DNA of 64,000 bases from positions 12,856,650-12,920,649 of the forward strand of contig OZ005734.1 in assembly GCA_963930755.1 (NCBI GenBank). Direction: 5' to 3'. The notes below the pieces were generated by a model. It saw only the letters and a list, made by a program, of their open reading frames with translations, did not search any database and was not told where the DNA came from. Below, in pieces: positions 1 to 9,560 of this stretch. Each line of letters begins with the position of its first letter. Within the stretch, counting starts at the first letter, position 1. The stretch comes from Eudasyphora cyanicolor (Eukaryota > Arthropoda > Insecta > Diptera > Muscidae). The translations under genes were made by a program, and so were the position numbers.

Positions 1-299
1 CGTCAAATACTAAAAGGGGGAGTGAAATGTAAGCCCTAGTTCCTCCCGTTGAACCCCTTTGATTGCTTTAAAAAGATCTAAAGTTGGCAGATTCCAACAT
101 CAGCCAAGTTAGCTAGGTAGTTTGACATACAGCATTGCCAGATCACATTGATCAATGTAGGTCCCTAGTGATACAATGGGCTCTGATAAACCTCATTGTA
201 ACCAACCTGTTTGATAAACAATATCATCAAAATTACGAATATCGTTACCGGAAAGATCTGTCAGACATCATAGAAAGGCCGACCGCAGTATATCCAGAC

Positions 300-734
300 T
301 AGGGATGTAACGAATATTCGCATCATTTTAACATTCGCTAAAACCATCTTTGGATTATTCGCTTTCGCAAAAATATATTTCAGTATTCGCTTCCATTTCT
401 TAAAAGTGTTATATCTTCTTATTCGCTTCACACATTTTGAAGATATTAATACTAATAAAAACCTCTTCCACTTCTCTTCAAAACAGTTGAAATATATGCT
501 TGTCCTTGTGGCAACAGGTGGTACAAATATAGAAAACATTCTTAATACTTGAATATCCTGGAAAGGTATCAATTTAGTTCCTTAATTTTGTTGGTACTAA
601 AGGGTCAAACTATTATTCGCATTCGCTTTCGCAAAAATGCATATTTCACTATCCGCATTCGCATTCGCAAGAAATATATTTCAATATTCGCTTTCGCATT
701 CGCTTTCGCTAAAGTCACTTTCGTTACATCCCTA
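300..734. mobile_element. hAT-type MITE inserted in LINE copy A
   Basis: A non-autonomous element with terminal inverted repeats TAGGGATGTAACGAA and TTCGTTACATCCCTA. It is flanked by a perfect 8-bp target duplication ATCCAGAC (292-299 and 735-742). Removing the element and one duplication restores a continuous LINE sequence that agrees with copy B near 26903. An 8-bp duplication and an YAGGG start are hallmarks of the hAT superfamily. The interior is rich in ATTCGC and TTTCGC repeats near both ends, which may be subterminal transposase-binding motifs (inference). It has no coding capacity. A sister copy lies at 23066-23484. Confidence 0.9.
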
Positions 735-1001
735 ATCCAGACGTCGTTTACTTATTATAGGACAGTAGCAAAGCAGGTGCTCAATGCTTTCCACAGCTCC
801 TGTAGAACTCAATACCTAACCTTATGTTCGGCGATCAGGCAATGTCCCGTCAGAACTGACACTAACGCAGACAGTTTTTGCATCTCTAGTGTGAGGAAAC
901 ATTTTGAACTTCTCCGTTCGTATCTCGGCCATATTTGTCTAGCTATTCTACAGTTACCGATTTCTGATCATCTTTTATTGCACAGCCTGATTGACTCTTG
1001 C

Positions 1002-1280
1002 TTATGCCAAAGCATGCATGTGGGCAGTGGCGCACCAATATATGCAAATCTTCAAGAATTTATAATGTCGTCCCCTTCCTATTAAGTTCATCAGTTTTTG
1101 CAGTTCCCCGGGATATTCCTTCCAAGGTACCCATGTGAGGTGTATGTTAAACTGCTCAGCATTTTCGTTAAGAGTTCTGCAGCAGTTGAGGACTGTTTTT
1201 GAATTTAGAGATGTGGTCTCTAGAGAATTTATGGCAGCCTGACTGTCCGAGTAAATGACAATGCCAGTGTTGGCCACCAT
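1002..1280 (-). pseudogene. RNase H domain remnant of LINE copy A
   Basis: The minus-strand translation carries an RNase H catalytic motif (VIYSDSQAAINSLE) and then a damaged WVP...PGE segment. The intact sister copy reads WVPRHRDIPGNCKADELA here. The change of sense after the PGE indicates a frameshift. The ORF is 92 codons, far short of a functional domain plus flanks. In an active LINE this domain would degrade the RNA of the RNA:DNA hybrid during reverse transcription. Confidence 0.7.
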
Positions 1281-1736
1281 GTCGCGGCTCAGCCACTTGG
1301 GGACTTCCCCTAATTGCCATTATTTCGGCTTGATAGACACTGCTGGTATCTAGTAGTCTGTGTACTCCGAAGCCAACCTTACTATCAAGTTTTGAACCAT
1401 CTGTGTAAAAGTGGAGGTGGTTTCTGTTTCCTGATATTCTGCCAATCCATTCCTCTCTAGCAGGTATATGTATAAGTGTTGAAGTTTCTCTCGAAAGTGT
1501 ACACCGTTGGTATTCTCGTATAATCCACTCGGACTGTTACCATAGCACTCCTCATGTGGCCGTAGTTCTTATGACTCCTCATTGATAGACAGTTCAATCG
1601 AAATGACGGACTTTGGGTCACTTCTCTCGCCACATTATCAGTGGGGAGATTCATTGCTGTAGTCATTAAAACTCCGTATATGCTTATGTTTGCAGTTATC
1701 TGAACGTTGGATAATTGGTTTGTAATGGATCGTTTA

Positions 1737-2093
1737 TCACTTGCCGTCCACAACATCACAATGCCGTAGAAGAGTATTGGTTGAACTACTGATATATATC
1801 CAATGGACGATTTTAGGAGAGAGGCCCCAAGGCGACCTTACAGCTTTCCTGCAGGAATATAATGTGACATTGGCTTTCCTTAGACGTTCCAGTACATTAA
1901 ATCTGGATGTCATATAACTCATATCTAGAATTATTCCTGGATTTTTTTTTACATTCAGAAAAAACAGATCAGTTCCATTTAGCCGAGGAGGGTCCACATG
2001 CGGCGCATTATTCTTTCTAGTAAAGATAACCAATTCTATATTGTTTGGGTTAGTACCCAAACCGCTGCTTCTGGCAAATTTCTTCAGAGCCAC
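1737..2093 (-). pseudogene. Reverse-transcriptase C-terminal remnant of LINE copy A
   Basis: The translation contains the segment ARSSGLGTNPNNIELVIFTR followed by a NVLERLRKANVTLYSC stretch. Both align with copy B at 27783-28241 (ARSSGLGVNPNKTELVLFTR; NVLERVRKANVALYSC). This is the part of RT downstream of the YADD motif, into the thumb. The YADD region itself is not preserved here. Several substitutions and a short deletion mark it as dead. Confidence 0.7.
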
Positions 2094-2308
2094 CTGTTGG
2101 ATATCTCAGAGGACGTTGATATGTAGGGCAGATTTGATAGAGCCCACAAGTTCGTGAGTTATCTTTCCCATATGAGAGCGTGATACAACCTCCATCAATT
2201 TTCCCAAGCCAGGGGATATAGTACTTCTTATGTGATGTGACTCCATTGTAAGAGTCGAAACCTCATTAACCTCCAACTTTGTCAAAACTCTCAACCCTAT
2301 TTGGCGTT

Positions 2309-2400
2309 CATTGCTTGACTGAAAGTGGATATTCGTTTAAAAGACATGGGGTCTTAGGACACACCTTCGATGTGTTACACGTTTTTTTTTACCAAATTAT
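2309..2400 (-). repeat. Family A end fragment
   Basis: A short piece of the recurrent family A repeat, in the orientation that runs toward its TATACCCTC head. It shows the GGTCTTAGG and CTTCGATGTGTTACAC block seen again at 28268, 43130 and 49258. It borders LINE copy A, suggesting that the LINE landed in or beside a family A copy. Sequence from 2401 to 2574 is AT-rich with nothing recognisable. Confidence 0.6.
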
Positions 2401-2588
2401 ATAAAGCTTCTTTTACTGGAGTCGGAGTATAAATAGTATTCGGAAAAGAAAATGTTCACACACAATTATTTGTGATTTTTGAATATAAGTAGTCGAATTT
2501 AAAGATCACCGAATTGTGTTTAATACTGTTTATTTTACACCCATTGATATAAGTGAATAACAATATACGATTATATTAACCAGTGCTG

Positions 2589-2787
2589 AGCGCCCCAGTA
2601 GGTGAGTTGGTATTGTACCCGCCTATGAGTTTGGAGGTCGTGGGTTCGATTCCCACCAGAGGCTCTGGTCGGTCGCTGCAAAATCTAGTAACATGGTCTT
2701 TGTAATCAGACTTTTCCCTGGACCGTAAAATTAGAATATACATTTACTTTGTATTGTAATTCATATAAATAAATAAATAAAATAATA
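2589..2787 (+). mobile_element. tRNA-derived SINE, complete copy
   Basis: A 199-bp SINE with a tRNA-like head (GCCCCAGTAGGTGAGTTGG), a perfect RNA polymerase III B box, a tRNA-unrelated body and an AT-rich AAATAAATAAAA-type tail. It is flanked by a perfect 14-bp target duplication ATTAACCAGTGCTG at 2575-2588 and 2788-2801. This fixes both ends and shows LINE-driven insertion. The body and tail (GGACCGTAAAATT, TTGTAATTCATATAAATAAA) recur in inverse orientation at 5984-6161. The long perfect duplication suggests it is relatively young. Confidence 0.92.
2643..2653 (+). promoter_or_regulatory. RNA polymerase III B box of the SINE
   Basis: GGTTCGATTCC matches the B-box consensus GGTTCGANTCC exactly. 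A weaker A-box-like stretch (TAGGTGAGTTGG) lies about 40 bp upstream. Together they form the internal type 2 promoter expected of a tRNA-derived SINE. Confidence 0.8.
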
Positions 2788-2801
2788 ATTAACCAGTGCT
2801 G

Positions 2802-4640
2802 GACACAAATTTCATAATAACCTTGAATCTATTGTTTTTTCTCAAAAAGTATTATTTTATGGTTAAAAAATGTTGTATTCATTTTTTAAGGTAGATATTA
2901 TATTTAAAATGTTCCTTTATATTCACTTTATTTCATTAGATTTCAAACCACTGTTGGAAACCCTCACATTTGTTCGCATACTAAAAATGCAAAGTTTTTC
3001 ATTTCATGTTTCTATCAGCGCCGGAAGAACAACAATGTGGAATAGAAACTGCAAAGAAAAAAATACGAAATACATTAAACTCGTTTTATCTGCTGATTTC
3101 GTAACTGATGAATGATAATGATGTTTTGCCACTTTTCAACTGTTTATTGTTATGTCTTTTAGCCAAATGATGGAGGCTTTTCTTCTCAGCCGATACTAGA
3201 AAAGGGCAAACAATGTTCAAGGGAAGGTCGAACAGCAGATCGACTCATAGACAACCCCAATGCCTCAAACTCATCCTAAACCCCCCCTCCCCCCTAACTA
3301 AAATCCTCCCACGCATATTGTATATTATAGCCTTTAAGAGGATTTCGTTGTTGCTGAGTTAGAAACAAAGCCTAAGTCAAATGAAAGCAACAATGTCAGT
3401 GGCAATAGCAATGGCAATGGCATCGAGGGCAGCATCCAGCAGTAACAACAACAACAAAAGCCATAAAAATAAAAATCAATTTTATAACATAAAAATCTCA
3501 TCATTTTCATTATCTCGCCTCGATGCAGTCGGGACATCTTTATGACATACGTTTTACTTTTGCTGCCTTTTCGTTTTAGTTCGGATTTTCTTTTTTCTTT
3601 TTTGTTCACCGCCGACAAAGTCAAACCAAACGACAAACCACTTTTGCCCAATTCGTTTGTGAGTTAACCTTTTGGTTGGCCACAATATCGACATTCTAAC
3701 ATACAGATATATACCCATATATATGTACCATTCCATACCAGATTTGTTCGAAAATTTTTTTTTTCATTCTTTGTCAGACTATAGTCATTATAAAAGTGGT
3801 CTAACATACATAATATGAGGGCATTCAGGTGAATTCTACAGATGTTATGGGAAGCTATTTTCATATAAATTTGTTAATTTGGCTATACAAATATGCCCAC
3901 TATGCAATGATCGGTAGATATTTCTATAATACGTATTTCATTATATGGAAATTTCTGTGCTGGTATTATGAGCTGTCAACTTTTGGTACAAAATAGGTCC
4001 TTTGTGTGGAAGTAGCGACGAAGAAGCTGTTACTTTGATTGAAATTATAGATTATTCGAGATATAGTTCGAGTATATGTCTTATTTTGGAGATATATAGA
4101 AGTTATTTAAAAAAGTATAACTTAAATATTTATATTCATCATTTAATATACTAAATAAAAAACTGTTGTATGTTAATGTCTGAGAGATTTCTTATTGTCC
4201 GAGCTACCAAAGACATCAAAGATGTAAATAAAGCTCTTAACGCATTATTAATAAAATTACACGCCAACTTATATCTACAAAAAATCCTATACTAGAGAGT
4301 TTAGATCTGCTACAAACATGATCGTCATAAAATTCCACTATATAGCTCTGACAATAAGAAGGAAATTTGAATGGAACTTCTGAATTTATTAATGATTATA
4401 GAAGTATGCTGCAAATTGCTAAGGTTTTGGTAACTGCAGAAACTATTATCCTAAAAATATCTTCAAGACTGTATATGACAATAAGCCAATCAAAGAATGA
4501 AAAGGTTTATAAAAATGCATAAGATGTATATATTCGAAAAAAAGATTGAATAAAAACAAAATCATTTAAATATTTATTAAAATACTAACCTCTACCAAGG
4601 ACTAACTGCCTACCAAGGACATTGTTGAGATACGTCGAAT
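2802..4640. other. AT-rich noncoding stretch, no gene seen
   Basis: Short ORFs occur (for example 2870-3115 and 3334-3651) but none shows a domain, codon structure or homology I recognise. A slightly GC-richer patch around 3230-3460 has CAA and GGCAAT trinucleotide runs of the kind common in fly regulatory or intronic DNA. No termini or repeats were identified. Confidence 0.5.
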
Positions 4641-5095
4641 TAAAACATGACTAAGATCTGCAATGAACCAAGATCGATTTTAGAACATACTCTAAGTATG
4701 TTCGGCAGATATTCGTTTTTGGTCATTGTAAGTCGAATGAGCAATGTCCGTCCGTCTGTCTGTCTGCTGGCTGGTGCGCAAGATAACTCTCGAAAAGAGT
4801 AACCGAGTGACTTCAAATTTGATATGTGGTAATATTTTCTTCTATCTCTGTTCGAAGAAGGTCCACATTGGTCCACTCCTTCTAGTACCCCACCGCAAAA
4901 GTTTAACATTTAGTGAAATATTGATTGTTTAATAACTTCTATGCTACTTATTTGAAACCTCTGAAATTCTACACATATTATTACTTTATTAGTCACTATT
5001 ACCTCGAGAAAAGTTGCCACCCCCCTTTTGGTACCTCCCGCACAAAGGGACAATTTTGAACCAAAAGTTAATATCTTATAGTTTTATTATTTAAG
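4641..5095 (+). repeat. Family A fragment
   Basis: A partial family A copy carrying its diagnostic ordered blocks: AGTATGTTCGG, CCGTCCGTCTGTCTGTCTG, CTGGCTGGTGCGCA, CTCGAAAAGAGTAACCGA, CTTCAAATTTG, and TTGGTCCACTCCTTCTAGTACC. It then passes into GACAATTTTGAACCAAAAGTTAA. Neither the TATACCCTC head nor the CTTACTTGTT tail is present. The ORFs here only reflect the repeat. Confidence 0.75.
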
Positions 5096-5340
5096 AATAA
5101 ACAATTTTAATTTTTAAGATTTTTAAGTGGCTGGATGCACTTTTTTCGGGTAGATTTGTTCCGCATTTTTTTCTCCTATTCAATATCCGAAACAGACACA
5201 ATAGAGATATTCCTTACGATATACCATACCGAGATATAAAAAATCGTATGGCCATTAAATTATTAATTAAGCCACCTTGACTAAACGAATGAAGCCGAAG
5301 TTCTTATTTTTGGGGCTACTTTAACTTTTAATTCTCAGAA

Positions 5341-5875
5341 TTGAGTCTCAAAAGCATGAGTTGCACTGTGGAATACTTCCAGTTCCAGAAAGGTCTTAGT
5401 TCAACCAATATTGAAACTGAGCTAAATTCTACTTTGGGGGAGTCTGCTCCTTCGTATACAACTATAGAATATTGGGTGCAGAGTTTAAACCGGGCCATAC
5501 GAGCTACCAAGACGAACACCCTAGTGGTCGACCAATTGAGGAGTCAACGCCAGAAATGGTTGAAAAAATCCACAAATTGGTATTGGATGAACGTCGGTTG
5601 AAGGTTCGTGAGCTAGCTGAAGTCATAGGCATTTCAAAAAGTGCTATACATTGACGGAAAATTCGATGATGATGAAGCTGTGCGCAAGATGGGTGCCGCG
5701 CCAGAATTAGCTGCCTCGGATTACTTTTTGTTTCCAAACTTGAAAAAATAGCTTGGCGGAAAAAGATTTTCTAGGAGCTGAACAGTTCTTATTATAAACA
5801 GGTTATAGAAGCTATTGAAAATCGCTGGAAAAAATGTATTGAGCTAAAAGGAGATTATGTTGAGAAATAAAGGCA
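5341..5875 (+). pseudogene. Internally deleted mariner-like transposase
   Basis: The N-terminal helix-turn-helix region is recognisable in two frames: YFQFQKGLSSTNIETELNST with a TIEYWV motif, then DEHPSGRPIEESTPEMVEKI and LKVRELAEVIGISKSAIH. Just after 5660 the reading jumps to the very C-terminal part of the transposase, seen as ASDYFLFPNLKK, YYKQ.IEAIENRWKKCIELKG and DYVEK before a stop at 5868-5870. The central catalytic core, including the first two aspartates, is lost. Frameshifts and a stop after KK add further damage. The right flank (GGTACTTCCTCGTA) may hold a decayed terminal repeat; no left partner is clear. Confidence 0.8.
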
Positions 5876-5983
5876 ATTTTTCCAAATTTTTTGCGTTTTC
5901 TTTCAAAGGTCGGCTAATTCTGGGTACTTCCTCGTAGTATGTTAAAAAATTATTCGTAAAAACATACTCAGTTTTTATTTCAA

Positions 5984-6161
5984 TTTATTTATTTATGTGA
6001 ATTACAATACAAAGTAAATTTTTACGGTCCAGGGAAACCTGGTTTACAAAAACCATGCGGCTAGATTTTTGCAGCGGCAGACTAGAGCCTCTGGTGGGAA
6101 TCGAACACACGACCCCCAAACTCATAGGCCAGCACGCTACCTACTAACCTACTGGGGTGCT
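5984..6161 (-). mobile_element. tRNA-derived SINE, second copy
   Basis: Inverse-orientation copy of the SINE at 2589-2787, with the same body (GGTCCAGGGAAA, TTTACGGTCC) and the same TTTATTTATTTAT tail complement. The B box is present with one change at 6097-6107. The head ends near 6161 (CTACTGGGGTGCT). Diverged target duplications of about 17 bp with two mismatches are visible at 5967-5983 and 6160-6176. This copy is older than the first. Confidence 0.85.
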
Positions 6162-6176
6162 CAATTTGTATTTCAA

Positions 6177-7540
6177 GTTAAGGATTTTTTTTTAATAATT
6201 TTAAAGCATTTCAGCGAAAGGTTTTTCAAATGAATAAGTCAGTATTGCTTCTCCTGAAAAATGGTTAGTAATAAGAGTTTATTACTTATATATTAATTAT
6301 ATACCGATTCGAAACCAAACCAAATGTTTCATTGAAAGTCAGTCAACGTTTGGCATAAAGTTTCTGCAATGCCTTATACATAATAATACATTGGTGTGTG
6401 ATTGGATTGCTTGTGACCTCCTGTGTCAGCGAGAGTATGGACGTATATGTGTGTGTGAATGTACGGGGGTTGCTTTAAAGATATATGTACTTGATTTCTT
6501 TGCAGGATTTGCAACAGCTTCCTAGTATATCCGTTACGTCGCGTCGCATCGCATTTCGTTTTAGTTCACTTTTCTCGTTTATTTCCGTTTTCTTTGGCTT
6601 CTTCTTTGTGTTATGTTCGGTCATGTTTGCCTTTGTTTCAACGTATTTGCGATTGTGTTTTGCGATTGTGTGTGAGAGATTGTGTGGGTGTGTAGGCGAG
6701 TGGCTGAGTTTGAGATTGCGTTTTATTTTCAAACTTTCATGTTTGCTGTTGATTTTATAGCTTTTAACCCGAAGCTGTGTCATTTCTGCGGTAGAGCTGC
6801 TTCTGCTGCTGCTCTTCTCATTCCCATTCTTTTGTACTTTCATTCTATTTTAAGCTTGACAAGTCAGTCAGCGCAAACACTCACATTTTTATTAATTTCG
6901 TCATAATTTTTCATTTCTTTTGTGAAAAAAGTTCTGTCTGTTCGTATATTTTTTAACATTTCAGAGGACTGGAAATTGTTTGTGGTGTTTGTTGCTAGAC
7001 ACCACTGTCAGTTAGGCCGTCAGTCAGTCGTTCTGCGTTCGCCCCCCGGGAGAAATGTTCAGCGCATTGGATATCATGGCTTAAAAATGTTGCCATCACC
7101 TCGAGCCACAACAACGGCAACATTCCACAAACACCCAGAGTTTCATTATCCTTTAGTTTGCAACAGTTTCATTGTTGTTATCCTTGTTGCTTTTTTTAAA
7201 TACAAAGTGTCAAGTGTGAAAGAGGAGGAAGAGGAACAAGGTCTTTGCACAAATGAAATGGGAAATAATTAATTTTCCCGGATAATCTGTAAAGTAGACC
7301 AAGAATTTGTCATTGCGACAACTGTCACATGCTGTGATATAGGCAAAAGTGTCAATAAAACATAGGGATTGCTCTGGCATCTTAGTCTATTGATATCACT
7401 TCCGGCAAGCAAGTGGTGAGAGATAAGATTTCTTTAGTTCATTAGATTCTGAGAGCAAAATATCTATGGAATGTTATGAACAAACTATGAGGGCAGAGTA
7501 AATAAAAAATATCTCTTAAACGATTATTTGAGTCGTAATG
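6177..7540. other. Unassigned noncoding stretch with low-complexity patches
   Basis: No gene is supported. The section 6400-7260 is less AT-rich and holds short GT-rich and CTGCTG runs (TGTGTGTGTGAATG near 6450, GCTTCTGCTGCTGCT near 6800). It also has an open frame at 6922-7272 with no recognisable domain. This composition is typical of fly intronic or regulatory DNA. Sequence after 7270 returns to plain AT-rich DNA. Confidence 0.45.
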
Positions 7541-7559
7541 TTTATCAAGAAAGTTGTAA

Positions 7560-7792
7560 TGGAAACCTGAGGAAAAGGAAATGCAATTTGACTTTAAATG
7601 TATTTCTTGTATTTCCTTAAATAAGCCCTCTAGTATAATTTATTTTTTGATGAACATTTTGAATTTCTTTAGCAAAACTTAACATGGCTATCTTTTCTTA
7701 AATAAACCTCTTAGGAAGGAAAAGGAAGACATTTTTATATCCCTTTTTTTTGGGAACATTTTTTAATTTCGTTAGCAAAACGTAAACTGGTC
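7560..7792. repeat. Left flank repeat of the 31-bp minisatellite
   Basis: Two imperfect units of about 80-120 bp share blocks such as TTTTGAATTTCTTTAGCAAAA, CTTAACATGG and TTAAATAAACCTCTTAGGAAGG. Related blocks appear again right of the array (8693-8830 and 9420-9560). The minisatellite therefore expanded inside an older repeat. Confidence 0.6.
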
Positions 7793-8692
7793 ATCAAGTC
7801 ATCAACGGTGACCTTTTCGTATAGAAAAGTCATCAACAATGACCTTTTCGTATAGAAAAGTCATCAACGATGACCTTTTCGTACAGAAAAGTCATCAACG
7901 ATGACCTTTTCGTATAGAAAAGCCATCAACGATGACCTTTTCGTATAGAAAAGCCATCAGCGATGAACTTTTCGTATAGAAAAGCCATTAACGATGACCT
8001 TTTTGTATAGAAAAGCCATCAAAGATGACCTTTTTGTATAGAAAAGTCATCCATGATGACCTTTTCGTATAGAAAAGTAATCAACGATGACCTTTTCGTA
8101 TAGAAAAGTCATCAACGATGACCTTTTCGTATAGAAAAGTCAACAACGATGACCTTTTCGTATAGAAAAGTCAACAACGATGACCTTTTCGTATAGAAAA
8201 GACAACAACGATGACCTTTTCGTATAGAAAAGTCAACAACGATAAACTTTTCGTATAGAAAAGTCAACAACGATGAGCATTTCGTATAGAAAAGTAATCA
8301 ACGATGACCTTTTCGCATAGAAAAGTCATCAACGATGACCTTTTCGTATAGAAAAGTCATCAACGATGACCTTTTCGTATAGAAAAGTCATCAACGATGA
8401 CCTTTTCGTATAGAAAAGTCATCAACGATGACCTTTTCGTATAGAAAAGTCATCAACGATGACCTTTTCGTATAGAAAAGTCATCAACGATGACCTTTAC
8501 GTATAGAAAAGTCATCAACGATGACCTTTGCGTATAGAAAAGTCATCAACGATGACCTTTTCGTATAGAAAAGTCATCAACGATGACCTGTTCGTATAGA
8601 AAAGTCATCAACGATGACCTTTTCGTATAGAAAAGTCATCAGCGATGACCTTTTCGTATAGAAAAGTCATCAACGATGACCCTTTCGTATAG
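7793..8692. repeat. 31-bp minisatellite with hairpin-forming unit
   Basis: About 29 head-to-tail units of 31 bp. Each unit has the form GTCATCAACGATGACC followed by TTTTCGTATAGAAAA. The arms GATGAC+TTTTC and GAAAA+GTCATC are complementary around a GTATA loop, with one bulged C. Every repeat can therefore form an 11-bp hairpin, separated from the next by three bases. Variant units cluster in the middle (8090-8290: CAACAACGATG forms), while the right part (8300-8690) is nearly uniform. This suggests recent local homogenisation. There is no coding signal. Confidence 0.95.
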
Positions 8693-9560
8693 TTTTGTTG
8701 TAAAATTTGAATTCCTTTGCAAAAGTTAAAATGGTTATATTTCTTTTAATAAGCGAGGTAAGAAGAAAAGGATGAAATTCGATCACTTATGTTTTGGTGT
8801 AAATTTGAAATTTCTTCGGAGTGCGAGAGGACGTAATTTGTATATCACTTTGTTGTGGTCAACTTTTTTAACGACCCACCTAGCTAAATTAGTCCGAAAA
8901 TCCTACAGTCCACATACGTATGTATTTAATGTATACCTTTGATGTAACTATTTTAAGGCAAATGAGCTCCAAACATTTCACTCTCTCTTTTAAGGTTTTT
9001 TATGTGATTCAAACAACAAATCTCGTCTGAAATCTGTCTGTCATCATTTTTTCAGTAAAAAAGTAACTAATGCCTCTGGCAGTATTTCTTTCGTCTATTC
9101 AATTAATTAGTTTTTCTTAATTATTTAAAAAAATAAACATGTACGGAAAAATAAGAGAAAAAAAGAAAATTCCACAAAAAAAGGAAACAACTATGTACAT
9201 TTTCACACGCTTCAACACTTTAATATAAAAAACGCAGCAACAAAGACAACGAAAGTGTCGACAATCACATACAAACTCTATTGTTCGTGGTCCAAAGAAC
9301 ATTGTATGCAACAGTGGGGGACTTTAACATTGCTCAGAAAATTTTCGTTCTGTTCTTTAAGGATATTGAAACATAGTTTTAGCCGTGTATTGCGAAACGG
9401 ACAGAATGTTCAATATGCTCTGTCCAAATTTTGAATTTCCTTAGGAAATTTTAAAATTGCTGTAATTTTGTAAAAAAAAACCTCGGAGAGAGAATTTTCA
9501 ATATTTCTTGGAAAACTTAAAATATAAGGAGATTGAAACATAGTTGTTAAATGTTGAAGA
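8693..9560. repeat. Right flank repeat and AT-rich spacer
   Basis: Blocks related to the left flank recur: TTTGAATTCCTTTGCAAAAG at 8707, GAAATTTCTTCGG at 8807, and AAATTTTGAATTTCCTTAGG near 9426 with ATATTTCTTGGAAAACTTAAA following. A ~14-base block GGATATTGAAACATAG / GGAGATTGAAACATAG occurs at 9361 and 9528. The intervening 8830-9360 has no recognisable gene. Confidence 0.5.

Larger units (their letters stand above)
1..2308 (-). mobile_element. Degenerate non-LTR retrotransposon (LINE), copy A
   Basis: This is a minus-strand LINE relic of the RNase-H-bearing group (I/LOA-like, inferred). The 3' end lies at the window start and the reverse-transcriptase end lies to the right. The region matches the better-preserved copy at 26712-28267 in order and wording: C-terminal region, RNase H, linker, RT thumb. 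Frames are broken many times and no full ORF survives, so it is inactive. It is split by a 435-bp MITE at 300-734. The left end runs off the window. On the right it abuts a family A fragment. The stretch 2106-2294 does not align with copy B and may be a different RT segment or a rearrangement. Confidence 0.8.

Noticed and set aside
549..1085. 178-codon plus-strand ORF
   Set aside because: It is the antisense of the LINE and MITE. The IRIRIRK and FAFAFAF runs come from the MITE's TTCGCA repeats.
2589..2665. Functional tRNA gene
   Set aside because: The perfect B box belongs to a 199-bp SINE with its own target duplication and tail.
6475..6843. Conserved host exon in the GC-richer 6.5-7.3 kb patch
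   Set aside because: Open frames occur on both strands with low-complexity content and no recognisable domain.
7793..8692. CRISPR-like regular array
   Set aside because: Units are contiguous with no unique spacers and the genome is a fly. It is a minisatellite.
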